This document shows positions 1-8,576 of a stretch of DNA of 64,000 nucleotides, one piece after another. A program made the position numbers and the translations under genes. The DNA comes from Mycobacterium florentinum (lineage in GTDB: Bacteria > Actinomycetota > Actinomycetes > Mycobacteriales > Mycobacteriaceae): contig NZ_AP022576.1 of the NCBI RefSeq assembly GCF_010730355.1, positions 1,302,001 to 1,366,000 of the forward strand. Direction: 5' to 3'. The first letter of the stretch is position 1; each line of letters starts with the position of its first letter. The notes under the pieces were generated by a model, which was given only the letters and a program-made list of their open reading frames with translations, was not told the origin of the DNA and made no database searches.

Positions 1-638
1 AATCCGAATTGCTGCGTGCGCTGCACGGTCCCGAAGTCAAATCCAGCCGGGCCGTCGTCGTCACCGGCGGCGACGCCGTATTCTCGGCGGGCGCGGACAC
101 CACCGAACTGCAGCTGATGACGACGCGCGACATCGTCGACTACTACCGCGGCTCGGGCCGAGTGTACGAGGAATTCGCGATGCTGCCGCAGCCGACGGTG
201 GCCGCGATCACCGGCTACTGCCTGGGCGGCGGACTCGAATTGGCGCTGGCGGCCGACGTGCGAATCGCCGATGCCGCAGCGGTTTTCGGCTTTCCGGAGG
301 TATGCATCGGAATCCTGCCCTCCTCGGGAGGACTCACCCGCATCGTTCGGGCCGTGGGAGCGGGGCGCGCAAGCGACCTGGTGCTGCGCGGCAGACGGCT
401 CACCACCCGGCAGGCGGAGCAGTGGGGCATCGTCACCGAAATCAGCCCGCCCGGCCGGCATGTGCAGCGCGCGATCGGCATTGCGCGGACGCTCGCCGCG
501 CACTCGCCGCTCGCCCTGCAGATCACCAAACGGGTGCTGAACGTGAGCTTCGATGCGCCAAGGGAAGCTGCGTTATTGCTCGAGCAGCTTTCCTATGCGG
601 TCCTTAACGACGCGGGCGAATTCGTAGACAGTCCATAA
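1..638 (+). CDS. Enoyl-CoA hydratase/isomerase (crotonase) family protein, 5' end missing
   Basis: The reading frame is open from the window edge, so this is the C-terminal ~210 residues of a ~260-residue crotonase-fold enzyme. The oxyanion-hole segment YCLGGGLELALAADVRIA is followed 20 residues later by FPEVCIGILPSSGG. Together they carry both glutamates used by true enoyl-CoA hydratases (E77 and E97 counted from the TTG at base 9), so hydratase activity in fatty-acid or related acyl-CoA breakdown is plausible. The exact acyl substrate cannot be told. The start lies outside the window; TTG at 9 is only an internal codon. Confidence 0.85.
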   Translation, partial: SELLRALHGPEVKSSRAVVVTGGDAVFSAGADTTELQLMTTRDIVDYYRGSGRVYEEFAMLPQPTVAAITGYCLGGGLELALAADVRIADAAAVFGFPEVCIGILPSSGGLTRIVRAVGAGRASDLVLRGRRLTTRQAEQWGIVTEISPPGRHVQRAIGIARTLAAHSPLALQITKRVLNVSFDAPREAALLLEQLSYAVLNDAGEFVDSP

Positions 639-754
639 GAATTCGCGTGCGAGCGCGACGCGTACGAACAATCAGTCTCAAACTTTTCACCACGAATTGT
701 TTGGGTTCTGCTGCGCACCCAGAAACAGAACTAGGACGAACGAAAGAATGAGCG

Positions 755-1816
755 ATGACCGTCCCGGCAGTTTTCGCATTACGGCCACCTGAAATCAATT
801 CCGCACTGATGTATGCGGGAAACGGTTCCGGCTCGATGCTGGCCGCGGCATCGGCGTGGCGAAGTCTCGCCGCAGAACTGCATCACACCGCGTCGGCGTT
901 TGCCTCGACGATAACCGCGCTGGTCGACGAGCACTGGCACGGCCCGGCGTCGGCATCGCCGGCAGCCGCCGCCGCGGCACGCTATACGAGGTGGATGAAG
1001 TCCACCGCGGCCTGGGCCGACCGCACCGCCATGCAAGCCGACGCGGCCGCGGTCGCTTACGAAACCGCTTTCGCCGCAACCGTTCCGCCGGCAGTGGTCG
1101 CGGCCAACCGCAGCGAGCTGGCTTACCTGGTGGCGACCAACCTCCTCGGTCAGAACACCCCGGCAATCATGGCCACCCAGGCGCAGTACATCGAGATGTG
1201 GGCGCAAGACGCCGATGCGATGACCGGCTACGCGGTCGCGTCGATGGCCGCCGCGCAGCTGACTCCTGCTGTCGTACCGCCCAAGGTCGCCAACCCTGGC
1301 TTGACCGACGACCCACCCGCGCCACCATGGCAGCCGCCGCAATGGTGGACGGACTTCATCAACAACTGGGGACCGAACTCGAACTTGGTGAACTCCCTTG
1401 CCACCATGGTCTCCGGCTTCGCCCTGCCCACCACGTATGCGGGCTTGAGTGGCAGCGGCGACGTGGCGGCCGCGGCCGGGGATGGTGCCGCGGCAGCGGC
1501 GGATGCGGCAGCTGTTGACACCGGGGCGATCGGTGCCGAGCTGGCACGAGCGACCGGTTTCGGAGCCGTCGCGGCCGGCACGGGCAACGCGATGCCGATC
1601 GGCAAGCTGGCGGTGCCGCAGAGCTGGACCACCGCCGCCGAAATAACCCGCGTCGTCACGCCGATCGGCACTCCGCTGGTTGCGCCACCGCACGAGGCGG
1701 CGGCCGGTATGCCCGCGATGCCGATCGCGAACGTCGGCGGCCGAAACGTCGCGCGCCACGCCCCGCAGTACGGCTTCCGCCCACAGATCGTCACGCGGCC
1801 GCCGTCGGCGGGCTGA
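755..1816 (+). CDS. PPE family protein, SVP-like subgroup
   Basis: A 353-residue protein with the PPE domain at the N-terminus: the [12 protein letters not shown] signature at residues ~11-22, a long alanine-rich helical region, and the WHGPAS (WxG-type) turn near residue 61. The C-terminal part holds GKLAVPQSW, which fits the GxxSVPxxW motif of the SVP subgroup, and the tail [14 protein letters not shown] is typical of that group. PPE proteins are usually exported by ESX type VII systems with a PE partner; no PE gene lies directly upstream. ATG at 755 was chosen because it places the PPE motif near the start; ATG at 748 is out of frame. The stop codon falls inside a short repeat shared with the end of the downstream decarboxylase gene. 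Confidence 0.9.
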   Translation: MTVPAVFALRPPEINSALMYAGNGSGSMLAAASAWRSLAAELHHTASAFASTITALVDEHWHGPASASPAAAAAARYTRWMKSTAAWADRTAMQADAAAVAYETAFAATVPPAVVAANRSELAYLVATNLLGQNTPAIMATQAQYIEMWAQDADAMTGYAVASMAAAQLTPAVVPPKVANPGLTDDPPAPPWQPPQWWTDFINNWGPNSNLVNSLATMVSGFALPTTYAGLSGSGDVAAAAGDGAAAAADAAAVDTGAIGAELARATGFGAVAAGTGNAMPIGKLAVPQSWTTAAEITRVVTPIGTPLVAPPHEAAAGMPAMPIANVGGRNVARHAPQYGFRPQIVTRPPSAG

Positions 1817-1885
1817 GCGTCAGGCGTCCTCGGTCTGCTTGACGCAATCGCCGTTGCGCGCGCCGTGCGGCCGTAGAACTCCCCC
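1817..1885 (-). pseudogene. Remnant of a decarboxylase 3' end (second copy of the tail of the gene ending at 3925)
   Basis: Read on the minus strand, this stretch ends in GARNGDCVKQTEDA and a stop. The large decarboxylase ends in GARNGDRVRQSVGEDA. The DNA is clearly related (CGTCAGGCGTC and CCGTTGCGCGC blocks), and the only length difference is 6 bases, two whole codons. Just upstream in the same remnant is a 19-base match encoding GEFYGR, which is also present inside the decarboxylase near 5772-5790. This looks like the leftover of a second, mostly deleted decarboxylase copy. The region 1817-2048 otherwise shows no gene. Confidence 0.4.
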
Positions 1886-2048
1886 GCCGCCGCCGCGGCG
1901 CTGGCCGGCCAGTGCGGGTTGCTCGATGAGCCGGCCGCCACGGGGCAACGACAGCGCTGACAAGGCGGCCGCAGATCGGCCCGCGCAGGCCAGGACTGGC
2001 CTGCCCGGACAGTGGGCTGAGCCGTCGCGCGACAGCAGAGTCGACATC

Positions 2049-3689
2049 GTGGACAGCACCATGCAAGACCTGCCGTTGACCGTGGCGGCCATCCTGCATC
2101 ACGGCACGACCGTGCACGCCCGGCGCAAGGTGACCACCGCGACCGCCGACGGCTACCGCGAGGCCAGCTACGGCGGGGTCGGCGCGCGCAGCGCGCGGCT
2201 GGCCAACGCGTTGCGCGGCCTCGGCATCAGTGGCGACCAACGCGTGGCCACCTTCATGTGGAACAACCAGGAGCACCTCGAGGCCTACCTCGCCGTGCCG
2301 TCGATGGGCGCGGTGCCGCACACCTTGAACATCCGGCTGCCCCCGGATCAACTGATCCACATCGCCACCCAGGCCCGGGACGAGGTGATACTCCTGGATC
2401 TGTCCCTGGCGCCGACTTTCGCGCCGGTCGTCGCCGGCCTGCGCGACGTCCACTCGATCGTCGCGGTCGGGGACGGTGACCTCGATGTCCTGGTCGGCAC
2501 CGGCAAGACGGTGCTGCGCTACGAGAGCCTGCTTGCCGATCAACCGGCCACCTTCGCCTGGCCGGACCTGGCCGAAAACACCGCCGCCGCAATGTGTTAC
2601 ACCAGCGGCACCACCGGCGATCCGAAAGGTGTCGTCTACAGCCACCGGTCCACCTACCTGCATTCCATGGCCGCGTGCAGCGCCAATGGTCTGGCCGTCG
2701 CGGACGGTGACCGGCTGTTGCCCATCGTGCCGATGTTTCACGCCAACGCCTGGGGGCTGCCGTATGCCGCGCTGATGGCCGGAGCCGACCTGCTGCTGCC
2801 GGACCGCTTTCTGCAGGCGCCGCGGCTCATCGAGATGATCGAGGCGCAACGCCCAACCATCGCCGGGGCGGTCCCGACGATTTGGAACGACGTCGCGCAA
2901 CGATTGGACGACGACCCCGGCCGCGACATCTCCAGCCTGCGACTGGTCGCGTGCGGCGGGTCGGCGGTGCCGCCGGCGATGATGATGGACTTCGAGCAGA
3001 AATACGGCGTGGCGATCCGCCAAGCCTGGGGCATGACCGAAACCTCGCCGCTGGCGGCCATCGCCTGGCCCCGCCGGACGTTTCGTACGAGGAGCACTGG
3101 GCGTTGCGCGCGACGCAGGGCCGTCCGGTGCGGCGTGCGGGCCCGCATCGTCGGCGACGATCGGGAAGTGCTGCCCAACGACGGAACATCGGTGGGCGAG
3201 TTGGAGGTCCGCGGGCCGTGGATCACCGGGTCCTACTACCAACATGCCGACGATTCGAATTTCCATGACGGCTGGCTGCGCACCGGCGATGTGGGAACCA
3301 TCGATGACCGCGGCTACATCACCCTGACCGACCGGGCCAAGGACGTGATCAAATCGGGTGGCGAATGGATCTCCTCGGTCGAACTCGAACATCGCATCAT
3401 GGAGCACCCGGCGGTCCACGAGGCCGCGGTGGTGGCGGTGCCCGACCCGCGTTGGCAGGAGCGGCCATTGGCGGCCGTGGTGGTCAACGACCCCGCGGTG
3501 GGGGCCGTGGAGTTGCGTCGGTACCTCGCCGACCGCGTGGCGCGTTGGTGGTTGCCGGAGCGGTGGACATTCGCCGACGAGATCCCCCGGACCACCGTCG
3601 GGAAATTCGACAAGAAACTGATTCGGGCCCGCTACGCCGAGGGCGCCTTGTCCATCGTGGAATGTCGCGACCCAGTGGTCAGTAGCTGA
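2049..3689 (+). CDS. Long/medium-chain fatty-acid--CoA ligase (FadD-like) with an internal frame-shifted segment
   Basis: An ANL-superfamily acyl-AMP/acyl-CoA ligase of 546 residues if started at GTG 2049 (MDSTMQDLPLT; ATG 2061 is the alternative). Visible motifs are the P-loop YTSGTTGDPKG, QAWGMTETSP, the hinge region LRTGDVGTIDDRGYITLTDR with KSGGEW, and the C-terminal catalytic lysine region PRTTVGKFDKK. Right after MTETSPLAAIAWP the frame reads arginine-rich nonsense. The family sequence (PPDVSYEEHWALRATQGRPV) is present in another frame between about 3069 and 3131, then the original frame resumes at CGVRARIVG. A missing C in the CCCC run at 3069-3072 and two missing bases near 3128-3131 explain this exactly. 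About 21 residues, including the conserved GRP turn, are therefore scrambled. The enzyme may be impaired, or the sequence may contain errors. Confidence 0.75.
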   Translation: MDSTMQDLPLTVAAILHHGTTVHARRKVTTATADGYREASYGGVGARSARLANALRGLGISGDQRVATFMWNNQEHLEAYLAVPSMGAVPHTLNIRLPPDQLIHIATQARDEVILLDLSLAPTFAPVVAGLRDVHSIVAVGDGDLDVLVGTGKTVLRYESLLADQPATFAWPDLAENTAAAMCYTSGTTGDPKGVVYSHRSTYLHSMAACSANGLAVADGDRLLPIVPMFHANAWGLPYAALMAGADLLLPDRFLQAPRLIEMIEAQRPTIAGAVPTIWNDVAQRLDDDPGRDISSLRLVACGGSAVPPAMMMDFEQKYGVAIRQAWGMTETSPLAAIAWPRRTFRTRSTGRCARRRAVRCGVRARIVGDDREVLPNDGTSVGELEVRGPWITGSYYQHADDSNFHDGWLRTGDVGTIDDRGYITLTDRAKDVIKSGGEWISSVELEHRIMEHPAVHEAAVVAVPDPRWQERPLAAVVVNDPAVGAVELRRYLADRVARWWLPERWTFADEIPRTTVGKFDKKLIRARYAEGALSIVECRDPVVSS

Positions 3690-3816
3690 TCCGGATCGTC
3701 TGAGACGGACACATCGACGCGGCACGCACGATCGACTCCTGTTCGCTTGCACCAGGATTGGGATTCAACACCATCACCTGCTCGCCGTCGTCGGGCAGGT
3801 CGACGGTGACGTGCAT
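3679..3816 (-). pseudogene. C-terminal fragment of a ferredoxin
   Basis: A 45-codon frame on the minus strand encodes the second half of a small 3Fe-4S/4Fe-4S ferredoxin: DDGEQVMVLNPNPG, then IVRAASMCPSQTIRISY with the last cluster cysteine and the usual CPxxxI ending. The N-terminal half with the CxxxxxC cluster motif is absent, and the upstream frame leads back to the decarboxylase stop without any such motif. GGGAG stands six bases before the ATG, so a short peptide could still be made, but it cannot hold a normal cluster. Its end overlaps the ligase stop by 11 bases in the convergent direction. Confidence 0.6.
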
Positions 3817-3924
3817 GATGTCTCCCGGGTCAAATCGCTTCTGCCGCAAGTATTGCGTCGTTTCCCCGGGCCGCCGCGGCCCGCGCGCGCCAACGGTGGC
3901 CTGACCGTGCCATCGGGCTAAACG

Positions 3925-6804
3925 TCAGGCGTCTTCGCCGACCGATTGCCGAACGCGGTCCCCGTTGCGCGCCCCGTTCAAAACCGATGTGTCCGCCGGT
4001 AACTCGAAGCCCGGGAACACCGATCCGACCGCGGCGCTGGCCGCGCTGCGTTGGGCTTCCAAGCGGGCCAGCGCCTCGGAAGTGAACACCGACAACCCGA
4101 GATCCGGGTTGTATCCGTGGATTTCCTTCACGTCGAGTTGGGCCAGGAAATACAGGATCTCCTTCGAAACCACCTGACCCGGGACCAGCACGGGGAAACC
4201 CGGCGGGTAGGGCACCACGAACGTGGTGGACACCAGCTTCCTGCCCTCGGCGATCCGCCGCCCGGCCTGACCGATCTGCACGTACTCGCGGTCGGACTCC
4301 TCGTAGCCCGCGTAGAACGCCGCCCGCATGTCGCCGAAAACGCAGTTGTCCACGGGACGGAACGCGATGTCGAATTCGCTGAAGTCGGGCAGGTGCGGCA
4401 GATCCTCGGTGATCTCCTCGACGCGGCGGTTGTGCAGCGTCCAGTCGGCCACACTGGCCAATTCCCGCTCCCGATCCAGGTCGGTGGCCACCCGGCGCAG
4501 CACGTCGAGCAGGTGGTGCACGCTCGACCAGGTGACACCGATCGTGAAGATCAGCAGCACGCTGTTGATCGACGTCTTGTTGATCTGAATGCCGAAGCGC
4601 TCCATCAGGATCTTCTCGCGGAAGTCGTACCCGTTCATTCCGGTGTTGCCGAGGAACAGGGTGACACGCGTCGGATCCAGCACGAACTGGTCGGACCGCC
4701 AGGCTTCGTTCCACTCGGCCAGCGCGCCTTGCCGAACCTCGCGGTAGGAGCTCACCGCCGACGCCCGGAACTCCTCGGGCACCAGGTCGGCCTCGTCGAG
4801 AATGCGGAACCACTTGCTGATCAGCCGGTCCTTGCGGACGCGGTGCCGGAAGACCAGCGCCATGTCGTAGACCTGGCGGACCAACTGGAATCCTTCGATG
4901 TCGACCTGGCGGCGGGCCAGGTCCAGCGAGGCCAGCAGTTGCTGGTTGGGCGACGTCGAGGTGTGCGTCAAGAACGCCTCACCGAACGCGTCGCGGGCGC
5001 GCGAGTTGAAGTCCCGGTCGCGCACGTGAATCATCGACGCCTGCCGGAACGCCGACAGCGACTTGTGCGTGGAGTGCGTCGCGTACACCCGCACCCGCGC
5101 CTTGCTCGGGTCGGGCAGCAGCCGGTGGTTGACCCACTCCGATCGCGGGATCCCCTCCATCGACGCGGCCCAATCACGGTATTCCGCAGCGTATTCCGGC
5201 GATGCCAGCATCTGCTCGAGCCGGTCCGCCGCGACCATGGCGGTGCGTTGGCGGGCCCACGGAACCGCGGTCGCAAACGCGTACCACGCCTCGTCCCACA
5301 GGAAGCAGATGTCCGGCTTGATCGCCAGCACCTCCTCCATCACCCGCAGCGGGTTGTAGACCACACCGTCGAAGATGCAGTTGGTCACCAGCAGCATGCG
5401 CACCTTGTCCAGCTGACCCCGCTCCTCCAGGTCCAGCAGCGCCTTCTTGATCGTGTCCAGCGGCACCGCCCCGTAGATCGCGAACTGCGGCAGCGGATAC
5501 GCGTCCAGATACAGCGGGTAAGCGCCGGCCAGCACCAGGCCGTAGTGGTGCGACTTGTGGCAGTTGCGGTCGATCAGCACGATGTCGCCGGGCCGGGTCA
5601 GCGACTGCACGACGATCTTGTTGGCCGTCGACGTGCCGTTGGTGACGAAGTACGTCTGGTTGGAATGCCACGTCTTGGCGGCCTTGTCCATCGCCTTCTT
5701 GATGTTGCCGTGCGGGTCCAGCAGCGAGTCCAGACCGCCCGAGGTGGTCGAGGTCTCGGCCATGAAGATGTTGCGGCCGTAGAACTCCCCCATGTCCTGC
5801 AGCGACCGGGAATTGAAGATGCTGGCGCCGCGCGCGACGGGCAGGGCGTGGAACTGGCCGACGGGCGAGTCCGCGTAGGCCCGCAGGGCGTCGAAAAACG
5901 GCGTGGCGAAACGGCTTCGCAGACCGGCCAGCACCGTGCTGTGTAGATCGGTGACGTCGTTGAGCCGGTAGAACGTCCGGTCGTAAACGTCGTTTTCCTC
6001 GTCGTTGCCCGCCGCGATCGACTCGTCGGTGAGCAGATAAAGGTCGATGTGCGGCCGCAATTCACGGATCCAGTCACCGCATTCGATGCAGTCGCTGCCG
6101 CAGTCGCGTCCGACCGCGTCGTCGGCGACACCCAGCAACGTGTTCATCAACGGCACCCGGTCCCGCGAGCGCAATGCCACGTCGTGGCGGATGATCGCGG
6201 CCTGAATCTCGCCGTTGAGGGCGACGGCGGTGATGGCGTCCTCGACGCTGGGCACCACCAACAGCTCGAACTGCACGTCGTCGGACGGGCAGCGCAGCGC
6301 CCGCAGGGCTTCGGCCAGGCAGTCGGGCCCGGTATTCGGCGAGTCGTCGGCGAGCAACACCGTATAGAACTGCTGCTGCTTGGCCTGGGCCACCAACTCC
6401 TGGTCGGCTAACGGCGCAGACGTGTCGAAAAGTGCTGTGCGGTCGCCGTATTCGCTGAGCAGGCGCACCGCCAGCGACACCTCCTCGGCGAGCCGCACCG
6501 TGGACAGGCTCTCCAGGTGGGCGCGGTAGGCCGCCAGGTTGTGCGCGCCGGGAAACAGCCAGTACCGCTCGTAAGCAGCCAGGCGGTCCATCAGGCGCTT
6601 GACCTTCGCCAAGTCATGCGTTTTGTCCAGCCCGGCCAGGTCGACCTCCGCGAGGTGACGGCATGCGTCGTCGAGCAGGTTCCAAGTGTCGATGCGGGTG
6701 TACGACGGGTTGGCCACCGCCGCCAGCGCGGAGACGCGCAGCCGTCGCGGGTGGGCACTGTAGGGATTCATGTCGTCACCTGTTTCTGGCGCGGGCTGGG
6801 TCAT
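3925..6804 (-). CDS. PLP-dependent Orn/Lys/Arg decarboxylase family protein (Rv2531c homolog)
   Basis: A 959-residue fold-type I PLP enzyme of the large basic amino-acid decarboxylase class. It has an N-terminal wing domain (first ~300 residues), then the PLP domain with FYGRNIFMAETSTTSGGLDSL, the FVTNGTSTANKIV segment, the cofactor aspartate in FLWDEAWYAF, and the Schiff-base lysine in YATHSTHKSLSAFRQ (K581 counted from 6804). The C-terminal domain ends in GARNGDRVRQSVGEDA. From memory it matches M. tuberculosis Rv2531c almost end to end. Substrate is not proven; lysine, ornithine or arginine are the family options. Two starts are possible: ATG 6804 (GGAAG upstream) and ATG 6771 (MNPYSAHP, AGGTG upstream), the latter matching the start I recall for Rv2531c. 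Confidence 0.9.
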   Translation of the reverse strand: MTQPAPETGDDMNPYSAHPRRLRVSALAAVANPSYTRIDTWNLLDDACRHLAEVDLAGLDKTHDLAKVKRLMDRLAAYERYWLFPGAHNLAAYRAHLESLSTVRLAEEVSLAVRLLSEYGDRTALFDTSAPLADQELVAQAKQQQFYTVLLADDSPNTGPDCLAEALRALRCPSDDVQFELLVVPSVEDAITAVALNGEIQAAIIRHDVALRSRDRVPLMNTLLGVADDAVGRDCGSDCIECGDWIRELRPHIDLYLLTDESIAAGNDEENDVYDRTFYRLNDVTDLHSTVLAGLRSRFATPFFDALRAYADSPVGQFHALPVARGASIFNSRSLQDMGEFYGRNIFMAETSTTSGGLDSLLDPHGNIKKAMDKAAKTWHSNQTYFVTNGTSTANKIVVQSLTRPGDIVLIDRNCHKSHHYGLVLAGAYPLYLDAYPLPQFAIYGAVPLDTIKKALLDLEERGQLDKVRMLLVTNCIFDGVVYNPLRVMEEVLAIKPDICFLWDEAWYAFATAVPWARQRTAMVAADRLEQMLASPEYAAEYRDWAASMEGIPRSEWVNHRLLPDPSKARVRVYATHSTHKSLSAFRQASMIHVRDRDFNSRARDAFGEAFLTHTSTSPNQQLLASLDLARRQVDIEGFQLVRQVYDMALVFRHRVRKDRLISKWFRILDEADLVPEEFRASAVSSYREVRQGALAEWNEAWRSDQFVLDPTRVTLFLGNTGMNGYDFREKILMERFGIQINKTSINSVLLIFTIGVTWSSVHHLLDVLRRVATDLDRERELASVADWTLHNRRVEEITEDLPHLPDFSEFDIAFRPVDNCVFGDMRAAFYAGYEESDREYVQIGQAGRRIAEGRKLVSTTFVVPYPPGFPVLVPGQVVSKEILYFLAQLDVKEIHGYNPDLGLSVFTSEALARLEAQRSAASAAVGSVFPGFELPADTSVLNGARNGDRVRQSVGEDA

Positions 6805-6909
6805 GCTGCCGCTTCCGTAGTTAGCGGGTATCGCTCGACAAGTCCGCCACCATTGTTATCCGGTCTGGCCTGAGTCGGCGATCTTTTTGCTCAGGATTCA
6901 CCGGATCGG

Positions 6910-7296
6910 TCAGCGCTCGGTGTCGTCGCCGTCGACCACGCGGCGCCCGCCGCGGCTGCCGTCCATCCACCGCAGCATCGGCAGCTCCCGCCCGCGCGCC
7001 GGCAGCTCGGTGACGTCGGTGAGCGAGCGCACCACGGCCTGCGTCAGGCCCATCAGAGCGGCCATCACCGGTAGCAGCGGCTGCAGAGGCCTGGCCGCCG
7101 ACCGCACCGTGCTGATGCGGCGAGCGACGATCAGCCGCTCGATCGAGTGATACAGCCAGGCGCCCACACCCAGCGCATAGATCGACAGCGCCGCGGCGAC
7201 GATGGTGAGTCCGTACGCGGCGCAGATCACGGCGCCCAGCACCACCGTCGCGGCCAGGAAGACAGCGAGGTAGGCGCGGAGCTCCAGTCGGGTCAT
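6910..7296 (-). CDS. Small conserved membrane protein (Rv2532c homolog)
   Basis: A 128-residue protein with two hydrophobic segments at about residues 8-28 and 30-50, followed by a basic cytoplasmic-like stretch and a weaker amphipathic region near 70-90. I recognise no domain; function is unknown. Its ATG overlaps the nusB stop codon (ATGA), so it is translationally coupled to nusB and is the last gene of the pepQ/efp/nusB direction of transcription. Confidence 0.75.
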   Translation of the reverse strand: MTRLELRAYLAVFLAATVVLGAVICAAYGLTIVAAALSIYALGVGAWLYHSIERLIVARRISTVRSAARPLQPLLPVMAALMGLTQAVVRSLTDVTELPARGRELPMLRWMDGSRGGRRVVDGDDTER

Positions 7297-7811
7297 GACG
7301 GCGGTTCGGGGTTCTCCGGTGTCGGGGCCGCGACCGTTGCGGCTCGGACGGCCTTGGCGGCGGCCCGGATCTGCGGCGTTACCAGCATGACCTGGCCGAG
7401 GACCCCGTTGACGAACCCCGGTGACTCGTCGGTGGACAACTCCTTGGCCAGCTGCACGGCCTCATCGACCGCGACCGCCTCCGGCACGTCGTCGGCATAG
7501 AGCAGCTCCCACACCGCGACGCGCAGGATCGCGCGGTCGACCGCCGGCAGCCGGTCCAGTGTCCAACCCTGCAGGTGACTGCTGATCAGGTCGTCGATGT
7601 GGGCGAATTGATCGCCGACGCCGTACGCCACCGCGATCGTGTACGGGTGCAGTGCCTTGACGTCGGGGTTGGCCTGGGCCAACTCAACGCGCACGTCGGC
7701 CACCTCGATCGGGCTCAGGCCGCGGGCCTCGGCCTCGAACAACAAATCCACCGCACGCTTACGGGCGTGATGGCGTCCCTTGGTGGGCCTCGGCGATTTA
7801 CCGTCCGGCAT
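7293..7811 (-). CDS. nusB: Transcription antitermination factor NusB
   Basis: A 172-residue all-helical RNA-binding protein. The signature [19 protein letters not shown] at the N-terminus is the BoxA RNA/NusE contact region, and the C-terminal part has [14 protein letters not shown] and [25 protein letters not shown], both diagnostic of NusB. It acts in rRNA antitermination with NusE (S10). It lies 2 bases downstream of efp and overlaps the next gene by 4, so the three genes form an operon. Confidence 0.96.
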   Translation of the reverse strand: MPDGKSPRPTKGRHHARKRAVDLLFEAEARGLSPIEVADVRVELAQANPDVKALHPYTIAVAYGVGDQFAHIDDLISSHLQGWTLDRLPAVDRAILRVAVWELLYADDVPEAVAVDEAVQLAKELSTDESPGFVNGVLGQVMLVTPQIRAAAKAVRAATVAAPTPENPEPPS

Positions 7812-7813
7812 GG

Positions 7814-8377
7814 TCAGGCGTTGACCCGACCCAGGTAGCTGCCGTCGCGGGAATCCACCTTCAGCTTGTCGCCCGTGTTGATGAACAACGGCACCTGCAG
7901 TTCGGCGCCGGTCTCCACGGTCGCGGGCTTGGTGCCGGCGCTGGACCGGTCGCCCTGCAGGCCCGGCTCGGTGTGGGTGACCACGAGTTCGACCGAGACC
8001 GGCAACTCGAGGTACAGCGGTGCCCCATTGTGGAAGGCCACCTGCACCGGCAGGCCCTCCAGCAGGAACCGGGCGGCGTCGCCGACCAGCGATTCCGGCA
8101 GCGGATGCTGTTCGTAGTCCTGGCTGTCCATGAACACGAAATCCGAGCCGTCCCGGTACAGGTAGGTGGCGTCGCGGCGGTCGACGGTGGCGGTATCCAC
8201 CTTCACGCCGGCGTTGTACGTCTTGTCGACGACCTTGCCCGAGAGCACGTTCTTCAGCTTGGTACGTACGAAGGCCGGGCCTTTACCCGGTTTGACGTGC
8301 TGAAACTCGGTGATCTGCCAGAGCTGGCCGTCGATCACCAGCACCAGTCCGTTCTTGAAGTCGGCAGTCGATGCCAC
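7814..8377 (-). CDS. efp: Elongation factor P
   Basis: A 187-residue protein of full family length that helps ribosomes stalled on proline runs. The N-terminal KOW-like domain contains the tip loop [17 protein letters not shown] with the conserved lysine (K32). The C-terminal OB domain ends in [16 protein letters not shown], close to the usual EF-P end. The start is GTG at 8377 with AGGAGA about ten bases upstream. The 199 bases before it (8378-8576) contain no gene and are the likely promoter region. Proline-rich clients are abundant in this window (the 22.5 and 23.7 kb genes, SecD). Confidence 0.97.
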   Translation of the reverse strand: MASTADFKNGLVLVIDGQLWQITEFQHVKPGKGPAFVRTKLKNVLSGKVVDKTYNAGVKVDTATVDRRDATYLYRDGSDFVFMDSQDYEQHPLPESLVGDAARFLLEGLPVQVAFHNGAPLYLELPVSVELVVTHTEPGLQGDRSSAGTKPATVETGAELQVPLFINTGDKLKVDSRDGSYLGRVNA

Positions 8378-8576
8378 GGTCGCTCTATCTCCTACAGGAT
8401 GGCCAAATTTTCAGGGCGTTTTCCAAGGCCGGGCAGGTGCCCGGCAGCGGGTTCTACCGCAGACGGTGCGCGCAGAACAGCACCGGATGCAGCTTACCCG
8501 CGCCCCGGTCCCGCACTCACCACGCCGCTAACGGAGCTGCCCGACCGTTCACGGAGACGTCGGGGCGTCGCTCCAG

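Noticed and set aside
1680..2048. N-terminal extension of the acyl-CoA ligase frame into the PPE gene
   Set aside because: The extra residues are arginine/proline-rich shadow sequence overlapping PPE codons; the ligase homology begins at the start near 2049-2061.
4051..5946. Long open frame antisense to the decarboxylase
   Set aside because: It mirrors the codon bias of the high-GC gene on the other strand and has no protein-like motifs; similar long antisense frames over aspS, alaS, relA, secD and others were ignored for the same reason.
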